Positions 45,262 through 53,793 of a stretch of 64,000 nt of DNA are shown here, in pieces. The stretch covers positions 992,001 through 1,056,000 of the forward strand of contig NZ_CP123620.1 of the NCBI RefSeq assembly GCF_029873215.1, in the 5' to 3' direction. Numbering within the stretch: the stretch's first letter is position 1; each line of letters begins with the position of its first letter. The notes under the pieces are model-generated. The model saw only the letters and a list, made by a program, of their open reading frames with translations. It was not told the DNA's origin and did not search any database. The DNA is from Nocardioides sp. BP30. Lineage in GTDB: Bacteria > Actinomycetota > Actinomycetes > Propionibacteriales > Nocardioidaceae. A program made the translations under genes and the position numbers.

Positions 45262-46043
45262 TCAGGCAGTCTAGGGGCCAATTCCCAAACCGCCACGACG
45301 CCGCCGATGACGACCATCCAGCCGACCAGCACGTCGAGCACCCAGTGGTTGGCCGTGCCGACGACCACAGCCGCCGTGGTCAGCGCGCCCGCCCAGCCCA
45401 GCACCTTCACGATGCGCCAGCGCGCGTAGCGATGGAGCACCAGCGCGCACCACAGCGACCAACCGGCATGCAGCGAGGGGAACGCCGCCAGCTCGTTGGT
45501 GATGTGCCCCATGCCCTTGGGGGCCGAGGCGTCGGCGCCCCACCAGCCCTGGTCGGCGTGGAGGGCCAGCACGTCGGTGAAGCCGTCCATGAAGCGTGGG
45601 GGAGCGGTCGGCAGCATCAGATAGAGGCAGAGCGCGAAGATCGTGGCGACCATCAGGGCGCGGCGGGCCGGGAGGTAGGCGTCGCGGCCCTTGAAGTAGA
45701 CCCAGATCAGCACGCCGGCGGTGACGATGTAGTGCGCTGTGGCGTACCAGAAGCAGGCCAACAGGCCGATCGTGTCGTGCCGGACGAAGAACTGGTTGAT
45801 CGGGTGTTCCCAGTCCAGCCGGACGGCTCGCTCGATCCTGAGCAGCTCCTTGGCCCGGTGCACCGCCGCGTCGCGGTTGTCGCTGGCGAGCAGGCGCGAG
45901 GAGGTGTAGCCGATGTAGAGCGCTGTGACCAGGATGAGCTCGCGCAGGCCGGTGCCGACGGGCGCGAGCCGACGCCAGACGGTACGCCGCGTTCCCGGCG
46001 TACCGATGATCGCATCGCTCTCGGCGAGCACGTCCTCCCGCAC
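45258..46043 (-). CDS. PAP2-family membrane phosphatase / inositol-phosphoceramide-synthase-like protein
   Basis: 261 residues with about six membrane segments. The PAP2 core is seen as PTAPPRFMDGF, AFPSLHAGWSLWCALVLHRYAR and GTANHWVLDVLVGW, the histidine-containing motifs of the PAP2_3 group. It probably acts on lipid or polyprenyl phosphates at the membrane. GTG 46043 has GAGGGAG upstream at a good distance and is preferred over the GTG at 46088. It is coupled to the metalloprotease gene by a 4-nt overlap. Confidence 0.78.
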   Translation of the reverse strand: MREDVLAESDAIIGTPGTRRTVWRRLAPVGTGLRELILVTALYIGYTSSRLLASDNRDAAVHRAKELLRIERAVRLDWEHPINQFFVRHDTIGLLACFWYATAHYIVTAGVLIWVYFKGRDAYLPARRALMVATIFALCLYLMLPTAPPRFMDGFTDVLALHADQGWWGADASAPKGMGHITNELAAFPSLHAGWSLWCALVLHRYARWRIVKVLGWAGALTTAAVVVGTANHWVLDVLVGWMVVIGGVVAVWELAPRLPE

Positions 46044-46060
46044 CGCTGGCTCCCTCGTGA

Positions 46061-46090
46061 CAGTGGGACCGGGCCTACCCGATCCCACTG
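46061..46090. terminator. Hairpin after lexA
   Basis: CAGTGGGA (46061-46068) pairs with TCCCACTG (46083-46090), with an inner CGGG/CCCG pair around CCTA. It lies 18 bp after the lexA stop. Confidence 0.65.
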
Positions 46091-46107
46091 ATCCTATGCC
46101 CGGCCTC

Positions 46108-46839
46108 TCACAGACTTCTCAGAACCGCCGTGACCTTGCCCAGGATGCTCGCCTCGGTGCCGTCGATCGGCTCGAGCGAGGAGTTGTGCGGGATCAGCCA
46201 GACCTTGCCGTCCTTGCGGCGGAACTCCTTGACGGTCGCCTCGCCGTCGAGCAGCGCGGCGACGAACTCGCCGTTGGTCGCCGTCTGGGCCTGCTGGATG
46301 ACGATGTAGTCGCCGTCGCAGATCGCGGCCTCGATCATCGAGTCTCCCTTCACGCGCAGCAGGAACAGCTGACCGTCGCCGACCAGCTCCTTGGGCAGCG
46401 GGAAGACCGCCTCGGTCTGCTCCTCGGCGAGGATGGGCGCGCCGGCGGCGATCGTGCCGACGAGCGGGATGTAGCGGGCCTCGGGCATCGCGTCGCCGAT
46501 GTCGGTCTCGTCGAAGGACGACTCGTCGGCGCTGCTGATCGCCTTGCGGGCGGCCAACACCTCGGGCAGGAACACCTCGAGCGCGCGCGGGCGGTGCGGA
46601 TCGCGCTTGATGAAGCCCTTCTGCTCCAGCACCTTCAGCTGGTGGGCCACCGAGCTGGTCGAGGTGAGGCCGACGGCGGACCCGATCTCGCGCATGCTCG
46701 GCGGGTATCCGCGCTTCTCGATGCAGTCGCGCAGGTGCGCCAGGATGCGCTGCTGCCGCGGTGTGAGGCCGGTGGCGTCCGGCGGGCCGTCGGGCAGCTC
46801 GGCGAGATTGGTCTCGGTCGGCTCCGGCTTCGAGGTCAT
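46108..46839 (-). CDS. lexA: SOS repressor LexA
   Basis: 243 residues. The winged helix lies near 25-90 (LTPRQQRILAHLRDCIEKRGYPPSMREIGSAVGLTSTSSVAHQLKVLEQKGFI). The self-cleavage site is Ala132-Gly133 (GTIAAGAPI), with Ser167 (KGDSMIE) and Lys204 (ATVKEF) as catalytic pair. It represses DNA-damage genes until RecA filaments trigger cleavage. The start ATG 46839 follows TACCGT by 6 nt; with TTGAAC 17 nt further upstream this is a near-ideal promoter, and an SOS box (46871-46886) overlaps its -35, so lexA represses itself. Confidence 0.96.
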   Translation of the reverse strand: MTSKPEPTETNLAELPDGPPDATGLTPRQQRILAHLRDCIEKRGYPPSMREIGSAVGLTSTSSVAHQLKVLEQKGFIKRDPHRPRALEVFLPEVLAARKAISSADESSFDETDIGDAMPEARYIPLVGTIAAGAPILAEEQTEAVFPLPKELVGDGQLFLLRVKGDSMIEAAICDGDYIVIQQAQTATNGEFVAALLDGEATVKEFRRKDGKVWLIPHNSSLEPIDGTEASILGKVTAVLRSL

Positions 46840-46845
46840 GGTGCG

Positions 46846-46886
46846 ACGGTAGTGCGGACGTCGTGCGGGTTCAAACATCTGTTCGA
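46846..46886 (-). promoter_or_regulatory. lexA promoter with overlapping SOS box
   Basis: On the minus strand: TTGAAC, 17 nt, TACCGT (46846-46851), 6 nt, ATG. The SOS box TCAAAC-ATCT-GTTCGA (46871-46886; 11 of 12 fixed positions) covers the -35. Confidence 0.85.
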
Positions 46887-46949
46887 ACTCGGCGTGTCGA
46901 GATCGCGCGGCGTGCGCCGGGTCGAGAGTCGTGGTTCGGCCGTGTGCGC

Positions 46950-46965
46950 TCGAATGCGTGTTCGA
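46950..46965. promoter_or_regulatory. SOS box 2 between lexA and the LysM gene
   Basis: TCGAAT-GCGT-GTTCGA, 11 of 12 fixed positions of the LexA consensus. Confidence 0.75.
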
Positions 46966-46995
46966 CACGCCGTGCTACGCGGTTCCTTGAGTCGT

Positions 46996-47046
46996 TCGAA
47001 CACCTGATCTACTCTCGCTCATGTGTTCGATCGAACGTCTGATCGA
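46996..47046. promoter_or_regulatory. SOS boxes 3 and 4 before the LysM gene
   Basis: TCGAAC-ACCT-GATCTA (46996-47011, 10 of 12) and TCGAAC-GTCT-GATCGA (47031-47046, 11 of 12). The second overlaps the perfect palindrome GTTCGATCGAAC at 47025-47036. They are placed to control the LysM gene at 47129. Confidence 0.7.
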
Positions 47047-47128
47047 AACGGCGCCACCAAAACTGTCGGTGGCCGTCGGTAGACATCGGATCGAACGCGC
47101 AAGGTCCCGACTTCCCCAGGAGACTGAC

Positions 47129-47467
47129 ATGACCACCATGACCCTCGACCAGCTGCTCGACACGCCGCGCCGGCGCTCCACCGTGCGGCTCACCCGGCGC
47201 GGACGTGTCGTGGTCTTCGTGGCGGGCCTGATCGTGCTGCTCGGCCTGGGGCTGCTCATCTCCAACGGTGCCGGGGCGGCCCTTCACTCCGGTGCGCCCG
47301 AGACGACTCACTCCGTGGTGGTGGCCCCCGGTGACACGCTGTGGGATCTCGCCTCGCAGGCCGCCCACGGCGGTGACGTGCGCGCGATGATCGATCACAT
47401 CGAGCAGATCAATGGCCTCTCTGGTGTGAGCCTGTCGGCCGGTCAGACGCTGCGGATTCCGAACTGA
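47129..47467 (+). CDS. LysM-domain membrane protein, likely SOS cell-division inhibitor (ChiZ/YneA-like)
   Basis: 112 residues. AGGAG precedes ATG 47129. One membrane segment (near 29-52) is followed by a LysM domain, HSVVVAPGDTLWDLASQAAHGGDVRAMIDHIEQINGLSGVSLSAGQTLRIPN. It lies divergent to lexA and shares four SOS boxes with it, as do Rv2719c/ChiZ in mycobacteria and YneA in Bacillus, which delay division after DNA damage. The role here is inferred from that synteny, domain order and operator sites. Its last 59 bp overlap an antisense gene. Confidence 0.88.
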   Translation: MTTMTLDQLLDTPRRRSTVRLTRRGRVVVFVAGLIVLLGLGLLISNGAGAALHSGAPETTHSVVVAPGDTLWDLASQAAHGGDVRAMIDHIEQINGLSGVSLSAGQTLRIPN

Positions 47468-47750
47468 CCGGACCGGCGCTCAGGGCTCGTAGGACGCGGG
47501 CCAGCAGCAGAAGTGCTGCGAAGAGGCAGGCGGCGGCCCCGACGGCCGCCAGGGCCAACAGGGCCCATGCGCGACGCTCGCCACCGCGGGCGTCGGAGCC
47601 GAAGTCGATGGCAGAGAAGACCAGGTAGCCCCAGGCGACCACGGCGACGGTCGTGCCCAACGAGAGCGCGAACACGTCCCGACGGAACCTGCGCGGCGGC
47701 CGCGCACCCTTTCGAGCGCCTTTTCGCTTGCCCCCGCTCTGTTCCGCCAC
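47409..47750 (-). CDS. Small basic two-helix membrane protein, unknown function
   Basis: 113 residues from GTG. A Lys/Arg-rich start (GGKRKGARKGARPPRRFRRD) is followed by two hydrophobic segments (near 27-46 and 62-88). Codon pattern and membrane profile suggest a real gene, although no clear ribosome-binding site is seen and its 3' end overlaps the LysM gene by 59 bp in antisense. The true 3' end cannot be earlier, as no stop precedes. I recognise no named family. Confidence 0.55.
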   Translation of the reverse strand: MAEQSGGKRKGARKGARPPRRFRRDVFALSLGTTVAVVAWGYLVFSAIDFGSDARGGERRAWALLALAAVGAAACLFAALLLLARVLRALSAGPVSSESAASDRPTGSHQRGH

Positions 47751-47856
47751 AGAGCCATTCTCCCTTGTCCGGGCGCCCTCCGGGGGCCGTTCGGCGCGAC
47801 ACGCCGAGACGCCGCGCCGTCACTTGCAAGGCTGGTGGCCGCGGCGTAGGCTCACC

Positions 47857-47904
47857 ACAACATCTAGTACTTACACCGGTGTAGTTATCCACATCTAGTT
47901 CACA
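47857..47904 (+). promoter_or_regulatory. Paired NrdR boxes with an overlapping DnaA box before nrdR
   Basis: ACATCTAGT occurs at 47860-47868 and 47891-47899, the core of actinobacterial NrdR boxes, exactly 31 bp apart (three helical turns). A perfect DnaA box TTATCCACA (47885-47893) overlaps the second copy. Autoregulation of nrdR is expected. Confidence 0.75.
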
Positions 47905-48017
47905 CCCGGGGCCGGTTGGTTGCACATCTTGCAGCCGGTTCTCCACAGCGAAAGCGTCTTCGTCCACAGAGGGCGCGCCTCAGCGATCATCCAGCGACCC
48001 TCGAAGGAGGACCTCAG

Positions 48018-48509
48018 ATGCACTGCCCGTACTGCCGGCACAGCGACACCAAGGTCCTCGATTCCCGGGTGGCCGAGGACGGCGGCTCGATCCGGCGGCG
48101 TCGCCAGTGCCAGGGCTGCGAGAAGCGGTTCAGCACGGTCGAGCTCATGCAGCTGACGGTGCTCAAGCGCTCCGGCGCGACCGAGCCCTTCACGCGGGAC
48201 AAGGCGGTGGCCGGCGTGCGCAAGGCGTGCAAGGGCCGTCCGGTGAGCGAGGACCAGCTGGCCTGCCTCGGCCAGGAGGTCGAGGACGCCCTGCGCACGA
48301 GCGGGTACGCCGAGGTTCCCGCCCACGAGGTGGGGATGGCGATCCTGGCACCGTTGCGTCAGCTCGACGAGGTCGCCTACCTGCGGTTCGCCAGCGTCTA
48401 CCGCCAGTTCGAGTCGGCCGACGACTTCGAGGACGAGATAGCGGTCCTCCGCACCGAGCGCAGGCTGCGCCCGGCCGCCGAGGACATGCAGCCGGTCGCC
48501 ACCGGCTGA
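48018..48509 (+). CDS. nrdR: Transcriptional regulator NrdR
   Basis: 163 residues. The N-terminal zinc ribbon has Cys3, Cys6, Cys31 and Cys34 ([17 protein letters not shown] ... [13 protein letters not shown]). The ATP-cone that senses ATP/dATP follows ([30 protein letters not shown]). It represses ribonucleotide reductase genes when dATP is high. AAGGAGG lies 7 nt before the ATG. Upstream are two NrdR boxes; downstream, after a hairpin, is nrdJ, its expected target. Confidence 0.97.
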   Translation: MHCPYCRHSDTKVLDSRVAEDGGSIRRRRQCQGCEKRFSTVELMQLTVLKRSGATEPFTRDKAVAGVRKACKGRPVSEDQLACLGQEVEDALRTSGYAEVPAHEVGMAILAPLRQLDEVAYLRFASVYRQFESADDFEDEIAVLRTERRLRPAAEDMQPVATG

Positions 48510-48517
48510 TCCAGACC

Positions 48518-48554
48518 GCCCGGGCAGGCCGTGGGGAAGCGTGCCTGCCCGGGC
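48518..48554. terminator. Hairpin between nrdR and nrdJ
   Basis: GCCCGGGCAGG (48518-48528) pairs with CCTGCCCGGGC (48544-48554) over 11 bp. It may end or weaken nrdR transcription before nrdJ. A 10-bp direct repeat GCATCGCAAC (48579-48588 and 48589-48598) follows. Confidence 0.7.
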
Positions 48555-48639
48555 TTCCAAGCACCACAGCACCACGACGCATCGCAACGCATCGCAACCG
48601 ACGCACGACACGACAATCACGCGACAAGGGGACAAGGCA

Positions 48640-51549
48640 ATGACCGAGACGGTGAGCGGCGCGGGTCACAAGGCTCGCTCCGGTGCGGGGCTGCACCTCG
48701 AGCGGGTGTTCAGCACCGAGGGTGTTCACCCCTACGACCAGATCACCTGGGAGCGACGCGACGTCGTCCAGACCAACTGGAAGACCGGAGAGACGGTCTT
48801 CGAGCAGCGCGGCGTGGAGTTCCCGGACTCCTGGTCGGTCAACGCCTCCACCATCGTCACCACCAAGTACTTCCGCGGTGCCGTGGGCACGCCGCAGCGT
48901 GAGACCAGCCTCAAGCAGCTGATCGACCGCGTGGTGAAGACCTACACCAAGGCCGGGATCGAGCACGGCTACTTCGCGACCGACAAGGACGCGCAGGTCT
49001 TCGAGGAGGAGCTGACCTGGCTGCTCGCCAACCAGTACTTCGCCTTCAACTCCCCGGTCTGGTTCAACGTCGGCACCCCGTCCCCGCAGCAGGTCAGCGC
49101 GTGCTTCATCCTCTCGGTCGACGACTCGATGGACTCCATCCTCAACTGGTACAAGGAGGAGGGCTTCATCTTCAAGGGCGGCTCCGGTGCCGGTCTGAAC
49201 CTCTCGCGCATCCGCTCCTCCAAGGAGCTGCTCTCCTCCGGTGGCACCGCGTCGGGTCCGGTCTCCTTCATGCGCGGCGCCGACGCGTCGGCCGGCACCA
49301 TCAAGTCCGGCGGTGCGACCCGCCGTGCGGCCAAGATGGTCGTGCTCGACGTCGACCACCCCGACATCGAGGAGTTCGTGATGACCAAGGCGCGCGAGGA
49401 GGACAAGATCCGCGCGCTGCGCGACGCCGGCTTCGACATGGACCTCGGCGGCCAGGACATCACCTCGGTGCAGTACCAGAACGCCAACAACTCGGTGCGT
49501 GTCACCGACGAGTTCATGCGTGCCGTCGAGGAGGGCAGGAAGTTCGGTCTCCGCGCCCGGATGACCGGTGAGGTGATCGAGGAGGTGGACGCGCGCGAGC
49601 TGTTCCACAAGATCGCCGTCGCCGCCTGGGAGTGCGCCGACCCGGGCCTGCAGTACGACGACACGATCAACGACTGGCACACCAACCCCGAGACCGGCCG
49701 GATCACCGCGTCCAACCCCTGCTCGGAGTACATGTCGCTGGACAACTCCTCGTGCAACCTGGCCTCGCTCAACCTGCTGAAGTTCCTCAAGGACGACGAC
49801 ACCTTCGACGCCAAGCGCTTCGCGCAGGCCTGCGAGTTCGTCTTCACCGCGATGGACATCTCGATCTGCTTCGCCGACTTCCCGACCGAGGCGATCGGGC
49901 AGACCACCCGGGACTACCGCCAGCTCGGCATCGGCTACGCCAACCTCGGCGCGCTGCTGATGGCGATGGGCCTCGGCTACGACTCCGAGGGCGGCCGGAC
50001 CATGGCGGCGGCCATCACCTCGCTGATGACCGGCATCTCCTACAAGCGCTCGGCCGAGCTGGCCGGCGTCGTCGGTCCCTACGCCGGCTACGCCCGCAAC
50101 GCCGAGGCGCACCAGCGGGTGATGCGCAAGCACCAGGCCGCGAACGACGTCGTACGCTCGATCAACCCGGCCGACCGGACCGTCCTGGAGGCGGCGACCA
50201 AGGCGTGGGCGCAGGTCATCGAGCTCGGCAAGGTCAACGGCTTCCGCAACGCCCAGGCGTCGCTGCTCGCCCCGACCGGCACCATCGGCTTCATGATGGA
50301 CTGCGACACGACCGGCATCGAGCCCGACTTCTCGCTGGTGAAGTTCAAGAAGCTGGTCGGCGGCGGCTCGCTGCAGATCGTCAACCAGACCATTCCGCGG
50401 GCGCTGGTCAAGCTCGGCTACCAGGCCGAGCAGGTCGAGGCGATCGTCGACTACATCGCCGAGAACGGCCACGTCGTCGACGCCCCCGGCCTCAAGCCGG
50501 AGCACTACGAGGTCTTCGACACCGCCATGGGCAAGCGCGCCCTGCAGCCGATGGGTCACGTCCGGATGATGGCGGCCACCCAGCCGTTCCTGTCCGGCGC
50601 GATCTCCAAGACGGTCAACCTGCCCGAGACGGCGACGGTGGAGGAGATCGAGGACGTCTACCTGCAGTCGTGGAAGCTCGGCCTGAAGGCCACGGCCATC
50701 TACCGCGACAACTGCAAGGTCGGCCAGCCGCTCTCCGACGCGAAGGCGGAGGACAAGAGCGCGAAGGTCGAGGCGCCCGCCGCTGTCGAGACCAAGGTCG
50801 TGGAGAAGGTCGTCTACGCCCCGACGCGCAAGCGCCTGCCCAAGTCCCGCGTCTCGCGGACCACCTCCTTCACGGTGGGTGGCGCCGAGGGCTACATGAC
50901 CTCCGGTGCGCACGAGGACGGCACCCTCGGCGAGGTCTTCCTCAAGCTCGGCAAGCAGGGCTCGACCCTGGCCGGCGTGATGGACGCCTTCTCGATCGCC
51001 ACCTCGATCGGCCTGCAGTACGGCGTGCCGCTGGAGACCTTCGTCTCGAAGTTCACCAACCTGCGCTTCGAGCCCGCCGGCCTGACCGACGACGCCGACG
51101 TCCGGATGGCGCAGTCGATCATGGACTACATCTTCCGCCGCCTCGCGCTGGACTACCTGTCCTTCGAGGACCGGGCCGCCCTCGGCATCTACTCCGCCGA
51201 GGAGCGTCAGCGCTACCTGGAGACCGGCTCCTACGACGTGGTCGGGGAGACCGGCTCGGCGGCCGAGCTGATCGAGGACGCTCCTGCCATCGCCCCCAAG
51301 GCGCCGGCGGCCGAGGCCCACGTCCTCTCGCCCGAGGAGCTCGACGCGGTCGAGACCAAGGCTGAGGAGGCGGTCACCGCTGCCGCCACCGAGGCCCCCA
51401 AGACCGCCCACACCACCGCCGAGCTGCTCGAGCAGATCTCCGGCATGGCCGTGGACAGCCCGCTGTGCTTCACCTGCGGCACCAAGATGCGCCCGGCCGG
51501 CTCCTGCTACGTCTGCGAGGGCTGCGGCTCGACCAGCGGTTGCAGCTGA
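48640..51549 (+). CDS. nrdJ: Adenosylcobalamin-dependent (class II) ribonucleotide reductase
   Basis: 969 residues. Active-site blocks: SACFILSVDDSM (Cys155), NPCSEYMSLDNSSCNLASLN (Cys361 and Cys372), KGGSGAGLNLSRIRSS, and ASLLAPTGTIGFMMDCDT. The C-terminus has a cysteine-rich tail CFTCGTKMRPAGSCYVCEGCGSTSGC, typical of class II enzymes and probably used for re-reduction. It makes dNTPs without oxygen-dependent radical cofactors, using B12. Position next to nrdR fits NrdR control. I saw no cobalamin riboswitch before it. A strong hairpin follows. Confidence 0.96.
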   Translation: MTETVSGAGHKARSGAGLHLERVFSTEGVHPYDQITWERRDVVQTNWKTGETVFEQRGVEFPDSWSVNASTIVTTKYFRGAVGTPQRETSLKQLIDRVVKTYTKAGIEHGYFATDKDAQVFEEELTWLLANQYFAFNSPVWFNVGTPSPQQVSACFILSVDDSMDSILNWYKEEGFIFKGGSGAGLNLSRIRSSKELLSSGGTASGPVSFMRGADASAGTIKSGGATRRAAKMVVLDVDHPDIEEFVMTKAREEDKIRALRDAGFDMDLGGQDITSVQYQNANNSVRVTDEFMRAVEEGRKFGLRARMTGEVIEEVDARELFHKIAVAAWECADPGLQYDDTINDWHTNPETGRITASNPCSEYMSLDNSSCNLASLNLLKFLKDDDTFDAKRFAQACEFVFTAMDISICFADFPTEAIGQTTRDYRQLGIGYANLGALLMAMGLGYDSEGGRTMAAAITSLMTGISYKRSAELAGVVGPYAGYARNAEAHQRVMRKHQAANDVVRSINPADRTVLEAATKAWAQVIELGKVNGFRNAQASLLAPTGTIGFMMDCDTTGIEPDFSLVKFKKLVGGGSLQIVNQTIPRALVKLGYQAEQVEAIVDYIAENGHVVDAPGLKPEHYEVFDTAMGKRALQPMGHVRMMAATQPFLSGAISKTVNLPETATVEEIEDVYLQSWKLGLKATAIYRDNCKVGQPLSDAKAEDKSAKVEAPAAVETKVVEKVVYAPTRKRLPKSRVSRTTSFTVGGAEGYMTSGAHEDGTLGEVFLKLGKQGSTLAGVMDAFSIATSIGLQYGVPLETFVSKFTNLRFEPAGLTDDADVRMAQSIMDYIFRRLALDYLSFEDRAALGIYSAEERQRYLETGSYDVVGETGSAAELIEDAPAIAPKAPAAEAHVLSPEELDAVETKAEEAVTAAATEAPKTAHTTAELLEQISGMAVDSPLCFTCGTKMRPAGSCYVCEGCGSTSGCS

Positions 51550-51566
51550 TCGGCTGATCGACTCCC

Positions 51567-51613
51567 ACCTGGGTGGTCTCCGGCGTACGAGGTACGCCGG
51601 GGGCCACCCAGGT
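51567..51613. terminator. Terminator after nrdJ
   Basis: ACCTGGGTGG (51567-51576) pairs with CCACCCAGGT (51604-51613), and CCGGCGTAC (51580-51588) with GTACGCCGG (51592-51600), making a long near-continuous stem between convergent genes. Confidence 0.85.
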
Positions 51614-51642
51614 CTCGTTCCGCCCCGGTGACGGCGCTCGGG

Positions 51643-52011
51643 CTACCGGGCGATGTGCTGCAGCGCCCAGGAGTTCCCGTCCGGGTCACTGAAGTAGGCG
51701 TAGCGGACGCCGCCGCCCAGGTCCTGGATGTCGGAGACGTCGACGCCGCGCCCGCGCAGGGCGTCGCGCACCGCCTCCAGGTCGTCGACGACGAGGTGCA
51801 GACCCACCACCGGCGCGGCGTCGGGGTCGCCGATCCCGACGCCGACGACGACCGAGCACGCCGACCCGGGCGGCGTCAGCTGCACCACGCGCATGCCGTT
51901 GCCGGGCTCGACGTCGTGGTCGAGAGTGAACCCGACCTGCTCGAGGTAGAACGCCTTGCTCCGATCGACGTCGGTCGAGCGCAACGGGACCAGCTCCAGG
52001 CGCATCTGCAT
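51643..52011 (-). CDS. VOC-family (glyoxalase/bleomycin-resistance-like) protein
   Basis: 122 residues. The beta-alpha-beta-beta-beta repeats of the VOC fold are seen: LELVPLRSTDVDRSKAFYLEQVGFTLDHDV and VVGLHLVVDDLEAVRDALRGRGVDVSD...YFSDPDGNSWALQHI. The end DPDGNSWALQ carries the usual metal or ligand site. The substrate is unknown. GAGGAG lies 6 nt before ATG 52011. It is divergent from the GH114 gene. Confidence 0.82.
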   Translation of the reverse strand: MQMRLELVPLRSTDVDRSKAFYLEQVGFTLDHDVEPGNGMRVVQLTPPGSACSVVVGVGIGDPDAAPVVGLHLVVDDLEAVRDALRGRGVDVSDIQDLGGGVRYAYFSDPDGNSWALQHIAR

Positions 52012-52088
52012 GACGCACTCCTCATCTCCGCGGATGTGACGGCACCCAGCATCACCCATCACGGCCTCCGAGGGCCGAGGATGGTGCC

Positions 52089-52901
52089 GTGAGACTCCGC
52101 TCCCCGCTGGCCGCCGTTCCCCTGATCGCCCTCGCGGCACTGCTGGGCGCCATGCTCGTCGCCGGTCTGCAGCCCGGCGCCCGCGCGGGGACGGTGATCA
52201 GGCCGCTCCCGGCAGGCACCCGGTTCGACTACCAGCTCGGCGGCGTACGCAGCGTGCCCGCCGGCGTCGGCATCGTGGTGCGCGACCGGACCGCGCAGCC
52301 GCTCGCGGGCCACTACAACGTCTGCTACGTCAACGGCTTCCAGACCCAGGTCGACCAGAGGCGGTTCTGGCGCAAGCGGATGGGCCTGGTCCTGCAGCGG
52401 CACGCTCATCCGGTCACCGACACGGCCTGGGGGGAGTGGCTGCTCGACATCGGTACGGCGGCCAAGCGCACCCGACTGGCCCGCATCGTCGGCCGCTGGA
52501 CGGACGGCTGCGCCCGGCACGGGTTCGACGCGGTCGAGTTCGACAACCTGGACTCCTTCACCCGCTCGCACGGACTGCTCACGCGCGCTGACGCCACCCG
52601 CTTCGCACGGTTGCTCGTGCGCGGGGCGCACCGGGCCGGGTTGGCCGTCGGGCAGAAGAACCTGGCCGACTTCGACGGTCGCACAGTCGGCTACGACTTC
52701 GCGATCGCCGAGGAGTGCGGCCGCTACCACGAGTGCGGCGACTACCGTGCGCACTACGGTGGCGCCGTGCTCGCGGTCGAGTACCGGGCGCGTGACCTCG
52801 CGGCCGACTGTCGGCGGTACGGGACGAGCCTCGACGTCGTGCTGCGCGATCGCGACCTGGCCCCCGACGGCGTACGGCGCTGGTGTCCCACGGCCGGCTG
52901 A
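52089..52901 (+). CDS. Secreted GH114-type protein (endo-alpha-1,4-polygalactosaminidase family)
   Basis: 270 residues. The signal peptide is about residues 1-33 (ending ARAG). The family is recognised by RFDYQLGG, HYNVCYVNGFQTQ, GLVLQRHAHP, GEWLLDIG, and RWTDGCARHGFDAVEFDNLDSF with acidic residues at the end of barrel strands; also GLAVGQKNL and FAIAEECGRYHECGDYRAHYG. It should act outside the cell on galactosamine-rich polysaccharide, by family. The GTG start has GAGG at 8 nt. The methyltransferase gene follows 22 bp later. Confidence 0.8.
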   Translation: MRLRSPLAAVPLIALAALLGAMLVAGLQPGARAGTVIRPLPAGTRFDYQLGGVRSVPAGVGIVVRDRTAQPLAGHYNVCYVNGFQTQVDQRRFWRKRMGLVLQRHAHPVTDTAWGEWLLDIGTAAKRTRLARIVGRWTDGCARHGFDAVEFDNLDSFTRSHGLLTRADATRFARLLVRGAHRAGLAVGQKNLADFDGRTVGYDFAIAEECGRYHECGDYRAHYGGAVLAVEYRARDLAADCRRYGTSLDVVLRDRDLAPDGVRRWCPTAG

Positions 52902-52923
52902 GCGGCACGGCACAATCTCGACC

Positions 52924-53691
52924 ATGCGCACCGCCGAGGAGCTGATCGCCGAGGCCGCCGCGGCGGACGTGTCCGGCTGGGGGTTCGGCTGGCTGGAGGG
53001 CCGGGCGAGCGAGGAGCGGCCGCCCTGGGGGTACGCCGGCATCCTCGCCGACCGGCTCGCGAGGGCGAGCGTCGCGCTCGACCTCGATACCGGCGGAGGC
53101 GAGGTGCTGGCGCAGGCCCTGGCGCGAGCGAAGCGGCAACCGGCCCGGATGCATGCCTGTGAGGCCTGGCCGCCGAACGCGGCGCGAGCGCGGTCGCTGC
53201 TCGAGCCGCGCGGCGTGGAGGTGCACGAGGTCCCGCCCGGCGCGGAGCTGCCCTTCGACGACGGGAGTTTCGACCTCGTCACCGCGCGTCACCCGGTGAC
53301 GCCGCCCTGGGCGCAGATCGCGCGGGTGCTGGCGCCGGGCGGCCAGTACGTCGCCCAGCACGTGGGGCCGGCCTCGGCCTTCGAGCTGATCGAGTTCTTC
53401 CTCGGACCGCTGCCTGAGCACCGCGCCGCCCGGGCGCCCGAGCGAGAGGCGGCGGCGGCCGCGCAGGCTGGCCTGGTGGTCACCGACCTGCGCACCGCAC
53501 GCTGCCGGATGGAGCTGTACGACATCGGCGCCGTGGTCTGGTTGCTGCGCAAGTGCGTGTGGTGGGTGCCCGACTTCGACGTCGAGCGCTACAGCGACCG
53601 TCTCCTCGCCCTCGATGAGCTCATCCGTGCCGAGGGTGGGTTCGTGGCCCACGCGACACGGCACCTGGTCGTGGCGCGCAGGCCGGACTGA
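52924..53691 (+). CDS. Class I SAM-dependent methyltransferase
   Basis: 255 residues. The SAM-binding motif I is present in degenerate form (VALDLDTGGGEVLAQALARA near 44-63); the post-motif region FDLVTARHPVTPPWAQIARVLAPGGQYVAQHVG follows. The C-terminal part has WLLRKCVWWVPDFDVERY. Substrate unknown; small-molecule methylation is likely. ATG 52924 follows CACAAT by 7 nt. It could be co-transcribed with the GH114 gene. Confidence 0.78.
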   Translation: MRTAEELIAEAAAADVSGWGFGWLEGRASEERPPWGYAGILADRLARASVALDLDTGGGEVLAQALARAKRQPARMHACEAWPPNAARARSLLEPRGVEVHEVPPGAELPFDDGSFDLVTARHPVTPPWAQIARVLAPGGQYVAQHVGPASAFELIEFFLGPLPEHRAARAPEREAAAAAQAGLVVTDLRTARCRMELYDIGAVVWLLRKCVWWVPDFDVERYSDRLLALDELIRAEGGFVAHATRHLVVARRPD

Positions 53692-53793
53692 GGGCCGCTG
53701 CGCCGGAGCCGGCGGTGTCGAGCGGCGCGGCGTCCGCGTCGCTCAGGCGCCGACGCATTGCCCCTCGCCGTCGTTCGCGGTGGTCGCGACCGC

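Noticed and set aside
48510..48639. A cobalamin riboswitch before B12-dependent nrdJ
   Set aside because: The gap is only 130 nt and shows a terminator-like hairpin and a direct repeat, but none of the conserved B12-box text.
48190..51411. A 1073-codon open frame on the minus strand across nrdJ
   Set aside because: It is the antisense shadow of nrdJ, produced by high GC and biased third codon positions. It has no family motifs and no ribosome-binding site.
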